Origin: JBEDUK01 sp963781595
GTDB taxonomy: Bacteria; Actinomycetota; UBA4738
Length of the DNA stretch: 64,000 nucleotides
Direction: 5' to 3'
Assembly: GCA_963781595.1 (NCBI GenBank)
Contig: CAWAGG010000006.1
Span: forward strand, 2,852,001 to 2,916,000
Shown: positions 16,937 to 25,101 of the stretch, in pieces
Numbering within the stretch: position 1 is the stretch's first letter
Layout of the letters: every line of letters starts with the position of its first letter
Notes under the pieces: model-generated
What the model saw: the letters and a program-made list of their open reading frames with translations, nothing else
The model's database searches: none
Told to the model about the DNA's origin: nothing
Made by a program: the position numbers and the translations under genes

Positions 16937-17004
16937 GTGCCCCGCATCGTAGCGGCGTGGGCGCACGGCTCCCCACGCGCGGGCAGACGGCCCGTGCTCG
17001 GATG

Positions 17005-17421
17005 TCAGACGAGCGACAGGTCGAACGGGCAGTCCTCCAGTCCCCCGCCGTCGTCGTGGGGCTCGACCCGGAACACCCTGGGACCGGTCGGGAACATGGG
17101 ATCCACGACGTAGTCGAGCGTGATGTAGTCATCGGAACAGGCCGAGTTCGTACCCGAGTCGACCTCGAAGACGTTACCCACCGCGATCGCCGAGCCGTTG
17201 TTCAGGAACCGCACGTAGTAGGTGCCTTGGGCCGCCCGCCGTGCTTGGACGTCCGAGCCCGCGCAGTTCTCCGTCAGGGACGACCTCGCGTCGACGGAGT
17301 TCGTCTTCCCGAGGTTGAACGTCGCCCCGATCCCCTTCCCGGCGAACGCCGCCGTCGCCGAGAGGACCATCGTCACGATCGCTGCGCCGACAAGCGTCGC
17401 GCGAGCGTACCGCTGCCACAT
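17005..17421 (-). CDS. Small secreted protein of unknown function
   Basis: The 138-residue product begins with a clear signal peptide (basic RYARA, hydrophobic TLVGAAIVTMVLSATAAFA, cleavage near residue 27). The mature part starts GKGIGATFNLGKTNSVDA and holds three Cys and an acidic, Gly-rich C-terminus. I recognise the FNLGKTNSV-type repeat from hypothetical exported proteins of Actinobacteria but know no function. It is a single gene between the decayed cyclase gene and the ABC exporter. Confidence 0.7.
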   Translation of the reverse strand: MWQRYARATLVGAAIVTMVLSATAAFAGKGIGATFNLGKTNSVDARSSLTENCAGSDVQARRAAQGTYYVRFLNNGSAIAVGNVFEVDSGTNSACSDDYITLDYVVDPMFPTGPRVFRVEPHDDGGGLEDCPFDLSLV

Positions 17422-17514
17422 GATGCCCCCCTTCCGTTCCGCTTCCTAGCGGCGAACCTCCCTGCAAGCGGCCCCCGAACGGAAGGGTCGAAAGGCGGGG
17501 TCCGGGCTCGCGCG

Positions 17515-18702
17515 TCAGGCCTCGGCGCCGCGCCAGGCGTCCCGCAGCCGCACGCGGCGGCCGATCCGGAGGACCGCCCCCGTGTAGATCCGTCCCGCGA
17601 GCTGCACGAGGCCGTAGACCGTTGCCACCATCACGGCCACCGAGAGGACGACCTGCCACGCGGGGACGCCGCCCTCCCCCATGCGGATCGTCATCACCAT
17701 GGGAGCCGTGGGCGGGAGCAGGGATCCGACGAGCGCGACCGGGCTGTTCGGAGCATCGACGATCGTGAACGCCCAGATGTACCCGATGAGCAGGACCGCG
17801 GTGACCGGGAACTGGATGCTCTGGGCGTCCTCCTGGCGGGAGACGAGGGACCCCGCCGTGGCGTACAGGACCGAGTAGAACGCGTAACCCATGACGAACC
17901 AGAACACGATCCATCCGACCGTGCTCGGCGCCGCCTCCGGGACGAACGTGTTCCCGGAGAGCGAGAGCGCGACCAGGGCCGATCCGGCCACCAGCGTGAA
18001 CTGCGCCAAGCCGACCAGCCCGATCCCGATGACCTTGCCGCCGAGCAGCTCCGTGGGTCGCAGGCGGGAGAGGAGGACCTCGACGACCCGGCTGGACTTC
18101 TCCTCGACCACGCCCGTCACGACGAAGCCCCCGTAGAACGCGATGGCCATGAACAGCAGGATCATCCCGATCGTGGCCATCGCGATCCGGGCGGTGCGCT
18201 TCTGCGTGACGGGCTCGAGGCTCCTCGACGGCAGGTCCGGTGGCCGCAGCAACCGGGCAGCCTGTTCGGGGGTGAGGCCGATCTCCGCGATCGCCCGGCG
18301 CCGGTCGAGGACCTGCACCGCCGAGGTCACGATGGCCTGGAGCTGGTCGTCGGGCTCCGCCTTCCAGACCAGCTCCCGCCCGTCCACGAGCAGCACCGAC
18401 ACGTCGCCAGAGCTCAGCGCCGCCCGGCCGGCGGTCTCATCTGCGAACCGGCGCGTCTTCACCGAGACACCGAGCTGGTTGCCGGCGCCGTGCAAGAGCA
18501 CGGGGAGTTGCGGCGAAGTCGTGCCGACCAGGCCGACCGTCCGCGCGGGCTTCGCGCCACCTCCGTAGATCTGCGGCACGACGACGATCGCCACCACGAG
18601 CAGGATCGAGATGACCGTGGAGATCCGGAACGCGCGCGAGCGCACCCGCTGGTTCCACTCACGGCGGGCCACCAGCCACAGGCGCCGCGACCCGCCGTTC
18701 AT
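17515..18702 (-). CDS. ABC-2 type transporter permease (NatB-like)
   Basis: A 395-residue membrane protein starting MNGGSRRLWLVARREWNQRV. The first helix (ISTVISILLVVAIVVV) is followed by an extracellular domain of about 180 residues and then six hydrophobic segments, including IAMATIGMILLFMAIAFYGG and the conserved VVEEKSSRVVEVLLSRLRP loop of NatB/ABC-2 permeases. It would form the channel half of an exporter with the upstream ATPase, overlapping it by 4 bases. Relatives export Na+, drugs or lipids; the substrate here is unknown. Confidence 0.88.
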   Translation of the reverse strand: MNGGSRRLWLVARREWNQRVRSRAFRISTVISILLVVAIVVVPQIYGGGAKPARTVGLVGTTSPQLPVLLHGAGNQLGVSVKTRRFADETAGRAALSSGDVSVLLVDGRELVWKAEPDDQLQAIVTSAVQVLDRRRAIAEIGLTPEQAARLLRPPDLPSRSLEPVTQKRTARIAMATIGMILLFMAIAFYGGFVVTGVVEEKSSRVVEVLLSRLRPTELLGGKVIGIGLVGLAQFTLVAGSALVALSLSGNTFVPEAAPSTVGWIVFWFVMGYAFYSVLYATAGSLVSRQEDAQSIQFPVTAVLLIGYIWAFTIVDAPNSPVALVGSLLPPTAPMVMTIRMGEGGVPAWQVVLSVAVMVATVYGLVQLAGRIYTGAVLRIGRRVRLRDAWRGAEA

Positions 18703-19595
18703 CCGCCGCGTCCTTCCGATAGGGCCTGCAGGAAGAGGTCCGCGAGCGAGGGGGGTTCGAAGCTGAACGCCGTGACCTCGCCGACCCGGCGCGCGCTCGC
18801 CAGTATCGCCTCCAGGTCGACCGAGGCGTCGACGAGCACCCGCAACCGGCCGTCCTGCTTGCTGGTGACGGTGCCGGTCGGCAGGATCGGCACCCACGGG
18901 TCGCCGTCCACGACGACCTCGAGCGAGCGGCGAGGCGAGGCGGCCTTGAGCTCGTCGACGACGCCAGCCAGCACGATCCGGCCGTGGTCGATGATCACGA
19001 CGTCCTGGCAGACGTCCTCGACCAGGTCGAGCTGATGGCTCGAGAACAGCACGGCGACGCCGGTCGCGGCCGTCTTGGCGAGCATCTCGGCCAGAGCCTG
19101 GACGCCGATCGGGTCCAGCCCGGCGAACGGCTCGTCGAGGACGACCAGCTCCGGATCGTGCACCAGCGCCGCGGTCAGCTGGACCCGTTGCTGGTTCCCG
19201 TGGGAGAGCTCCTCCAGGCGCGCGCCGGCCCGGTCGCCCAGGCCCAGGCGCCCGAGCCAGTCGTCGGCCGCCTCCCTCGCCGCAGCGCCGGTCATCCCCG
19301 ACAGCTCGGCGAGGTAGACGAGCTGGTCGCCGACCTTCATCCTCGGGTACAGGCCGCGCTCCTCCGGCATGTACCCGAACCGTGCCCGCTCCGAAGGGCC
19401 GACCGGTTCCCCCCTCCAGCGCACCTCGCCCGCGTCGGGACGCACCAGGCCGAAGATCGCGCGCATCGTGGTGGTCTTGCCCGCGCCGTTCGGACCGAGG
19501 AACCCGACGATCCGTCCCGGCGCCACGCTGAACGAAGCCCCATCCAGGGCCACCACGTGCCCGTAGCGCTTCGTCAGATCGCGGACCTCGAGCAT
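18699..19595 (-). CDS. ABC transporter ATP-binding protein (NatA-like)
   Basis: A 298-residue ATPase with Walker A GPNGAGKTTT (near residue 35), signature LSHGNQQRVQL (near 130), Walker B LVVLDEPFAGLDP (near 152) and the switch His in LFSSHQLDLV. The C-terminal extension of about 80 residues is typical of ATPases that pair with ABC-2 permeases. The stop overlaps the permease ATG, so the two form one operon. Confidence 0.92.
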   Translation of the reverse strand: MLEVRDLTKRYGHVVALDGASFSVAPGRIVGFLGPNGAGKTTTMRAIFGLVRPDAGEVRWRGEPVGPSERARFGYMPEERGLYPRMKVGDQLVYLAELSGMTGAAAREAADDWLGRLGLGDRAGARLEELSHGNQQRVQLTAALVHDPELVVLDEPFAGLDPIGVQALAEMLAKTAATGVAVLFSSHQLDLVEDVCQDVVIIDHGRIVLAGVVDELKAASPRRSLEVVVDGDPWVPILPTGTVTSKQDGRLRVLVDASVDLEAILASARRVGEVTAFSFEPPSLADLFLQALSEGRGG

Positions 19596-19687
19596 CGCCC
19601 CACCGATCCGCTGCCAGCTTCCGTCGGTTCACCACGATACAGAACCGCGACGTGTCCCGCGGTCGGGCTGTTCGTCCCCCCGGTCGC

Positions 19688-20266
19688 TCAGGCTACGAGC
19701 GGCGCACGGAACGTGACCTCGCCCGCCGCGAACCGGCCCTGCGCCTCAGGGGAGAGCCTCCTGAGCAACCCGCGCGCGGAGTCGTTCTCCCCGGCGATCA
19801 GACCGCTGAACGCGTCGATCCCGTTCTCCCGAGCCCGCTCGGCGAGGCGCCGGAGCAGCGCCCGCGCGACGCCGCGGCGCTGCCAGTCGTCCGCGACGAC
19901 GATCGCGACCTCGGCATCCGTTCCGTCGGGCCGTCGGTGGTACCTGGCGACGGCCACGATCTCGTCGTCGGCCACCGCCGTGAGGGCCTCGCGATCACGG
20001 TGGTCCAGGTCGACCAGGCGGGCGAGCGCCGCGTCCGACGGACGGGAGCACGCGTTGAGGAACCGCCGCTGGAGCGAGATCGGCGACAGGCGCGCGTGCA
20101 GACGCCGCAACCGGTCGACGTCGTCGGGCCGGAGCTGACGGACCGAGAGCCACCCGCCGTCGGCGAGCTCGATCGCGCGCTGTCCTTCCCACGGCCCGCC
20201 GAACCCGGGTCGTACGACCGGTCGGCCCTCCCGCACCGTCAGGCTCCTCGTTCGCACGCCGACCAT
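19688..20266 (-). CDS. GNAT-family N-acetyltransferase
   Basis: A 192-residue protein starting at ATG 20266 (MVGVRTRSLTVREG), chosen for the GGAGGGA site seven bases upstream. The acetyl-CoA loop is DDWQRRGVARALLRRL near residue 130, preceded by the strand EVAIVV and the substrate half SVRQLRPDDVDRLRRLHARLS. It resembles single-domain acetyltransferases related to the C-terminal domain of Pat-type protein acetylases, but the target is unknown. A CRP-like palindrome lies 150 bases upstream, which could place it under cAMP control. Confidence 0.82.
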   Translation of the reverse strand: MVGVRTRSLTVREGRPVVRPGFGGPWEGQRAIELADGGWLSVRQLRPDDVDRLRRLHARLSPISLQRRFLNACSRPSDAALARLVDLDHRDREALTAVADDEIVAVARYHRRPDGTDAEVAIVVADDWQRRGVARALLRRLAERARENGIDAFSGLIAGENDSARGLLRRLSPEAQGRFAAGEVTFRAPLVA

Positions 20267-20415
20267 GCTGTTCCCTCCTTCCCGCTCGACCCGATGACGC
20301 GGCCTCGACTCCTCCGCACGGCGCCTCGGGACGGGTGCACCCTGCACCCACGTACCGCTGACTACGGGCGACGGTCGGAACGGGATGACGCGGCTGATGA
20401 ACGTCACGCTCGGAT

Positions 20416-20431
20416 GGTGACGCGCGTCACA
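20416..20431. promoter_or_regulatory. CRP-like palindromic operator
   Basis: GGTGACGCGCGTCACA matches the CRP/Cmr consensus TGTGA-N6-TCACA except for one end base, and its core GTGACGCGCGTCAC is a perfect palindrome. A second half-site (CGTCAC) lies 15 bases upstream. It is in the 205-base gap ahead of the GNAT gene (20266, minus strand). Confidence 0.5.
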
Positions 20432-20471
20432 TGATCTGCGGCGCCGGCACGGCCGCCGCGGGGCTGACGCG

Positions 20472-21029
20472 TCAGGAGAGGGTGCGGTAATGGAGGTGAA
20501 CCGCGCCATTCCCGAAGCGGCGTTCGTCCAGGAGCTCGAGCCGCGCGCGGACCTCCCTGGCGAACGCCGGGTTGCCGCCTCCCACCAGGACGGGCACGAC
20601 GAAGAGATGGACCTCGTCGACCACGCCGGCCCCGATCGCCGGCGCGGCGAGGTGGGGGCCGCCGACGCTGAGGTCGCGTTCGGACGACGCCTTCATCCGC
20701 CGGACGGCGTCCGGGTCGAAGTCCCGCTCGATCCGCGTCCGGGCGCTGGACGCCGTCGCGAGCGTCGTCGAGTACACGACCTTGTCCGCCGCCCGCCAGA
20801 TGTCCGCGTAGTCATGCACGGACGGTGGCTGGCCGGCCGTTTCCATGGTCTCCCAGGCGACCATCACCTCGTACATCCGCCGACCGTAGAGGTACGTGCC
20901 GACCGGTCCTTCCAGGTCGTTGACGAAGGCGTGCAGTTCCTCGTCGGGCGCGGCCCAGCCGAAGTTCCCGTCCTCGTCGGCGACGTAGCCGTCGAGCGAC
21001 GCGATCGTCGAGTAGATCAGCTTGGCCAT
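20472..21029 (-). CDS. Dihydrofolate-reductase-fold protein (RibD C-terminal family)
   Basis: A 185-residue protein opening MAKLIYSTIASLDGYVADEDG, the standard start of this family, with GTYLYGRRMYEVMVAWE near residue 45, LSVGGPHLAAPAIGAGVVDE near 120 and FVVPVLVGGGNPAF near 143. The fold binds NAD(P)H. The physiological substrate is unknown. It is not a close copy of the protein at 14632, so the two are separate members rather than a recent duplication. Confidence 0.88.
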   Translation of the reverse strand: MAKLIYSTIASLDGYVADEDGNFGWAAPDEELHAFVNDLEGPVGTYLYGRRMYEVMVAWETMETAGQPPSVHDYADIWRAADKVVYSTTLATASSARTRIERDFDPDAVRRMKASSERDLSVGGPHLAAPAIGAGVVDEVHLFVVPVLVGGGNPAFAREVRARLELLDERRFGNGAVHLHYRTLS

Positions 21030-21123
21030 GGTCAGTCCCCTTCACGAACTCCGGCACACGCCCGGGTCGTTCCCGCGACGAGAGCGGCATGCTCCCACAC
21101 GGAGCCTGCTAGCTTCCGTCCCC

Positions 21124-21702
21124 ATGGCGCTGAACTCTGACCTAATCACACGGGTCGCCGACGCCTCGCGAGCGGCCCTCGAACCGCTCGTTCGAGCCGA
21201 CTGGTCCGTGCCCGCCCACGACATGGAGTGGTCGTGCCGGGAGACCGCCGTCCACCTCGCGGACGCCTACTTCCATCACGCGGCCAGGATCGCGGTGCAA
21301 CCGCAGCATGCGTTCATCCCCGCCGCCGTCACGGTCGACGAGCCGCAGGACCCCGAACAGCTCCTGGAGGTCATCGGCGCGTGCGCTGAGCTCCTCCGCT
21401 GCGCGGCCGTCCTCGCCGACCCGTCGACCCGGGCGTGGCACCCGTGGGGCACTTCGGACCCGGCCGGCTCCGTCGCGATGGGCGCCGCCGAGGGACTGCT
21501 CCACACCTGGGACATCTGCGCCGGTCTCGGCAGCGGCTGGCGTCCCCCCGCCGAGCTGTGCCGCCCGGTACTCGAACGGCTGTTCCCGGATGCGCCCGCC
21601 GGCGATCCCACGGACACGCTCCTCTGGTGTACGGGTCGAACGGCGCTCCCCGACCGCGCGCGCCTGACGACCTGGCGTTGGTATTCGGCCGTCCGCGACT
21701 GA
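21124..21702 (+). CDS. DinB-fold protein (mycothiol-dependent maleylpyruvate isomerase type)
   Basis: A 192-residue protein from ATG 21124. A four-helix bundle with metal-type His residues is suggested by CRETAVHLADAYFHHAAR near residue 40 and AAEGLLHTWDICAGLG near 125, the pattern of the mycothiol-dependent maleylpyruvate isomerase N-terminal domain. Members of this superfamily are thiol (mycothiol or bacillithiol)-dependent transferases or isomerases. The gene stands alone on the plus strand, divergent from the reductase-fold gene. The reaction is not predictable. Confidence 0.78.
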   Translation: MALNSDLITRVADASRAALEPLVRADWSVPAHDMEWSCRETAVHLADAYFHHAARIAVQPQHAFIPAAVTVDEPQDPEQLLEVIGACAELLRCAAVLADPSTRAWHPWGTSDPAGSVAMGAAEGLLHTWDICAGLGSGWRPPAELCRPVLERLFPDAPAGDPTDTLLWCTGRTALPDRARLTTWRWYSAVRD

Positions 21703-21715
21703 ACCCTTCCGCGGC

Positions 21716-22384
21716 TCACGCCAGAGCGATGGTGATGCTCTCGGGGCTCGCGGCGTCGAACGGCTTCCGGGACCAGCCTCCGTACCGCTCGTCGACCCGG
21801 AAGCCGGCGTGGGCGAGGAACGCATCGAGCGCGTCGACGTCGAGGAATCGCAGGCTGGCGCGGTCGACCCGGAGCAGGACGCCATCCGGATCGCTCGTCG
21901 TCTCGGTGAAGGTCACGATGTCGCCGACCACCGACTCCACGCGGTGCGAGACGACGACCTGGAGTCCCGCCGGATCGACGACGGTGGTCGCGTTCGCCGG
22001 ATGCCATGACTCCCAGGCCCGCACGAGCGGGTTCCTGATCTCGAGCGCGAAGCGACCCCCGTCGATGAGCGCTCGGCGGATCGCGGCGAGCGAGGCCCGC
22101 AGTTCCTCGTCGTCGACCAGGACCTGGAACGCGTGGCCGGCCATGATGGCCAGGTCGAACTCGGCGTCCCAGGCCATCGACGCCGCCGTCGCGGCAACCC
22201 ACTCCACGTTGGTACCGCGCCCGGCCACCTCCAGGCTCGCTGCGTCGGGATCGATCCCACACAACCGTCCGGTGTGCCCGGCGCGCCGAGCCTCGCGCAG
22301 CAGCGCTCCCGTGCCGCAGCCGACATCGAGGACCGAGGTCGCCTCCATCACCAACGAGAGATAGAAGTCGTCGCTGGACCCCAT
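21716..22384 (-). CDS. Class I SAM-dependent methyltransferase, probably frameshifted at the N-terminus
   Basis: The 222-residue frame has the SAM motif VLDVGCGTGALLREA near residue 19, the acidic loop CGIDPDAASLEVA, and FDLAIMAGHAFQVLVD near 78. In another frame the DNA just upstream encodes the expected N-terminal cap, from GTG at 22464 through YSDREAAALYDVLNAWGP. One missing base near 22390 would join it to SSDDFYLSLVMEA. So the intact gene was 21716-22464. The short form beginning MGSSDDFYLS may still fold. Substrate unknown. Confidence 0.75.
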   Translation of the reverse strand: MGSSDDFYLSLVMEATSVLDVGCGTGALLREARRAGHTGRLCGIDPDAASLEVAGRGTNVEWVAATAASMAWDAEFDLAIMAGHAFQVLVDDEELRASLAAIRRALIDGGRFALEIRNPLVRAWESWHPANATTVVDPAGLQVVVSHRVESVVGDIVTFTETTSDPDGVLLRVDRASLRFLDVDALDAFLAHAGFRVDERYGGWSRKPFDAASPESITIALA

Positions 22385-22481
22385 GCGTTCAGGACGTCGT
22401 AGAGCGCGGCCGCCTCGCGGTCCGAGTACCTCGCGCCGGTATCCGACGGGTCCGACGGCGCCACGGGGAAAGGTCCCTCGA

Positions 22482-22994
22482 CTAGACCGGGATCATCTGG
22501 CCGCCGGCGTCGAAGTAGGTCCAGCCGTCCATCTCGGGCGGCTCGACGCCGAGCTGGGTCAGGATGGTCGCGATCTGCGACCGGTGTTCGGTGCCGTGGT
22601 TGACCGCCTGGAGCAGGATCAGCGACGCGGGCATCCGCCAGGTCCCCGGCGGGTCGTCCCCGCTGACCTGGATCTCTCGGTCCTCGCCGGCCCGCGCAGC
22701 CGCTTCCTCGAGCTTCGCGTTGCCGAGCGCGAGGCGCTCCGCCACGGCGTCGAACCCCGCGAACGGATCCTCCGGGACCCGTCCGGGCGGCGGGTGCTCG
22801 GTCCACAGGAACCGCGCCGCGTACCCGACCTGCGAGTTCGCGATGTGGACGAGGGTCGCGCCGATGCTCCCGTAGGTTCCGGTCACCGTGGCGGCGACCT
22901 GCTCGGGCGAGAGCTGCCGGCACGCCTCCAGCAGCCGCTCGTTCATCATCGAGTTGTGCCGGAAGAAGTCCACCACCAGATCCATGTTGGGCAT
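22482..22994 (-). CDS. DinB-family protein
   Basis: A 170-residue four-helix DinB/YfiT-like protein: FFRHNSMMNERLLEACRQLS at the start, LVHIANSQVGYAARFLW near residue 50 and VNHGTEHRSQIATILTQLG near 130, which supply the three-His metal site typical of the fold. These proteins are presumed metal- and thiol-dependent transferases. The gene starts just beside the truncated sensor-kinase remnant. Function unknown. Confidence 0.85.
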   Translation of the reverse strand: MPNMDLVVDFFRHNSMMNERLLEACRQLSPEQVAATVTGTYGSIGATLVHIANSQVGYAARFLWTEHPPPGRVPEDPFAGFDAVAERLALGNAKLEEAAARAGEDREIQVSGDDPPGTWRMPASLILLQAVNHGTEHRSQIATILTQLGVEPPEMDGWTYFDAGGQMIPV

Positions 22995-23265
22995 CCTAGG
23001 CCATCGCTACAGGCCGAGCGCGAGCCGGCGACCAGGAACCGCCATCCGATCACGTTGTCCGGTCGCTTCGAGGCGAGCACGATCCCGATGATCGGGACGG
23101 CGAAGTTCACCGTGTCGCCCATGACGGTCGCGAACGTCCAGCGCCCGGACCGACCGGCAGCGCGGGCCCGCGGTCGGCGAACATCAGGACGAGATGCGCG
23201 AGCATCAGGACGATCGAGAGGATCCCGATCGACCACGCGAGCCTGGAGGCCGTCCGAGGCGCCAT
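22995..23265 (-). pseudogene. N-terminal remnant of a membrane sensor (histidine-kinase-like)
   Basis: From ATG 23265 the minus strand reads MAPRTASRLAWSIGILSIVL and continues as a hydrophobic helix. After a one-base shift near 23145 it reads RWTFATVMGDTVNFAVPIIG and then ASKRPDNVIGW. This is the two-helix N-terminus found in actinobacterial sensor kinases (…SRRPxNxIGW…). Coding potential ends at the start of the DinB gene, so about 85 residues of a larger protein remain, already frameshifted. Confidence 0.5.
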
Positions 23266-23443
23266 GTTCGAAGAGGATCCTGGCCGGACTCGGGCACGAA
23301 CGGAAGCGACCGGCTAAACGAACCCGCCTCGCCATGGGTTGACGGCCCGGATGAACCGCCGACCAGGAGGAGGCGAACGAGTAGTGAGACAGCCCACGGA
23401 TCGACCCGACCCGACGTTCCCTTCCGCGAGGCAGGCCCGGCGC

Positions 23444-24583
23444 ATGCGCACCCGCTCGATCGCAGCAGTCGCGTCGCTGTCCCTCGCCGTCACACTCACG
23501 CTCACGATCGCAGGTCCGGTCGCCGGATCCGCGGCGACAGGGTCCGGCTCCGGGCTGCCGACCGGCTTCCGGGCGCAGTCCTTGAGCTGGACGTCCCCGA
23601 AGGACGGCTGGATCCTCGGCGCCGCGCCGTGCGGGAACACGACGTGCACGACCGTCATCGGGACCACGGACGGTGGCGCGAAGTGGAAGGTCCTCTCGAC
23701 CCTGAAGGCGCCGTTGACCTCGGAGAAGAAGTCGGGCATCACGGAGATCCGGTTCGCCGACGACCTCCACGGATGGGCGTTCGCCCCCGCGCTGTGGGCG
23801 ACGAACGACGGCGGGGTCACGTGGAAGAAGCAGGCGCCGCCAGGCAACGGCCGGATGGTCCCCGCCCTCGCGGGCGACGCCGACGCCGTCTACGCGCTCG
23901 TGTCCCCGTGCCGTTTCGACCAGCCTCCCTCGGACTGCAAGCCTGCCGCGCTCTGGCGAACGACCGCCGGGAGCGGCTCGTGGACGAAGGTCTCCCTGAA
24001 GCTGCCTGCCGGACTCATCACCAACGTCGCGGTCCTCGCCATGCATGACGCCGTCGCGTACCTGGTCGTGCCCACGGAGGCGGATCCCGACGTGCTTGAC
24101 GCGACCAGCGACGGCAAGCACTGGTCGTCCCGCCCGGATCCGTGCGTCAAGGCCGACGACGAGATGCTCGTCGACGTCGCGCCGATCTCCGACACGAAGG
24201 TCGCGCTCCTGTGCGTGGGCGACCCCGGCATCGGCCAGGCGACGAAGCGCGTGGTCCGGTCCAACGACACCGGGAGGACGACCTCGCCCGCCGGCACGAC
24301 CCCGAGGCTAGGGATCGTCTCGCTGATCGCGGCCGCGCCGAACGGCACGCTGGCGGTCTCGTCGTGGTCGGCCCCGGGCAGCTGGATCTACCGCAACGGC
24401 GGCGGTCAGACCTGGACCACGTCGGTCTCCGAGTTCGACAACGGCGTGGGCTGGAACGACCTGGTGTTCACCACGAACCGGATCGGGTTCGTCGTCTACG
24501 GGCCGGCGGCCGTGTTCCCCGGCAACCGTCCCGGCGGGCTCTGGGAGACCGAGGACGGCGGGCTCACCTGGGCACCGGTCTGA
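23444..24583 (+). CDS. Secreted beta-propeller protein (Ycf48/BNR-like repeats)
   Basis: A 379-residue exported protein, starting at ATG 23444 (MRTRSIAAVASLSLAVTLTL; GTG 23382 is an alternative), with a signal peptide cleaved near AGSAA. The mature part carries repeated Asp-box-like units: SPKDGWILG, GTTDGGAKWKVL, WATNDGGVTWKK, YRNGGGQTWTTS and TEDGGLTWAPV. This suggests a six- or seven-bladed propeller of the Ycf48/photosystem-assembly type. The stop overlaps a CTG that is the only reasonable start of the sigma-factor gene, so the two are coupled. Probable role: an extracytoplasmic sensing or binding platform. Confidence 0.8.
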   Translation: MRTRSIAAVASLSLAVTLTLTIAGPVAGSAATGSGSGLPTGFRAQSLSWTSPKDGWILGAAPCGNTTCTTVIGTTDGGAKWKVLSTLKAPLTSEKKSGITEIRFADDLHGWAFAPALWATNDGGVTWKKQAPPGNGRMVPALAGDADAVYALVSPCRFDQPPSDCKPAALWRTTAGSGSWTKVSLKLPAGLITNVAVLAMHDAVAYLVVPTEADPDVLDATSDGKHWSSRPDPCVKADDEMLVDVAPISDTKVALLCVGDPGIGQATKRVVRSNDTGRTTSPAGTTPRLGIVSLIAAAPNGTLAVSSWSAPGSWIYRNGGGQTWTTSVSEFDNGVGWNDLVFTTNRIGFVVYGPAAVFPGNRPGGLWETEDGGLTWAPV

Positions 24584-25101
24584 GCCGGCCGGCGGGGCAC
24601 CGCGCCGACGCTCGCGCCGACGATGCCTCGGTCGACTTCGAAGCCTTCTTCCGGGCCGAGCACCATCGGCTCCAGGGAGCGCTGTACCTGATGACCGGCA
24701 GCCGGGAGGACGCGAAGGAACTGATGCAGGACGCGTTCCTCAAGCTGTGGGAGCGGTGGGATCGGGTTCGAACGATGGAGGACCGCAAGGGATACCTGTA
24801 CCGGACCGCCATGAACGCGTTCCGCAGCCGCTACCGTCGGGCGAAGCTCGCGGCCAGACGCACCCTCGCGCCCGGGGCCGGCCGGGACCGCTACGGCGAG
24901 GTCGACGAACGGGAGCGGCTGGTCCGTGCCCTGCGGACGTTGCCCCCGAGGCAGCGCGCCGCACTCGTCCTGACGGACCTCCTGGACCACACCTCCGAGG
25001 AGGCAGGCACGCTCCTCTCGGTGACGCCGTCGACGGCCCGCGTGCTGGCGCATCAGGCCCGGGTCGCCCTCCGACCGCTGCTGGAGGACGAGCATGAGTG
25101 A
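24580..25101 (+). CDS. ECF sigma factor (sigma-70 region 2 and 4)
   Basis: The 173-residue protein contains region 2 (VDFEAFFRAEHHRLQGALYL, DAKELMQDAFLKLWERWDRV, YLYRTAMNAFRSRYRRAK) and region 4 (LRTLPPRQRAALVLTDLLD, TPSTARVLAHQARVAL), the make-up of an extracytoplasmic-function sigma factor. No ATG, GTG or TTG is available in frame before region 2. CTG at 24580 overlaps the preceding TGA as CTGA, mirroring ATGA coupling, and gives 16 residues before region 2. It overlaps the following gene by 8 bases. It should direct transcription in response to a signal relayed by its neighbours. Confidence 0.85.
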   Translation: MSRPAGHRADARADDASVDFEAFFRAEHHRLQGALYLMTGSREDAKELMQDAFLKLWERWDRVRTMEDRKGYLYRTAMNAFRSRYRRAKLAARRTLAPGAGRDRYGEVDERERLVRALRTLPPRQRAALVLTDLLDHTSEEAGTLLSVTPSTARVLAHQARVALRPLLEDEHE

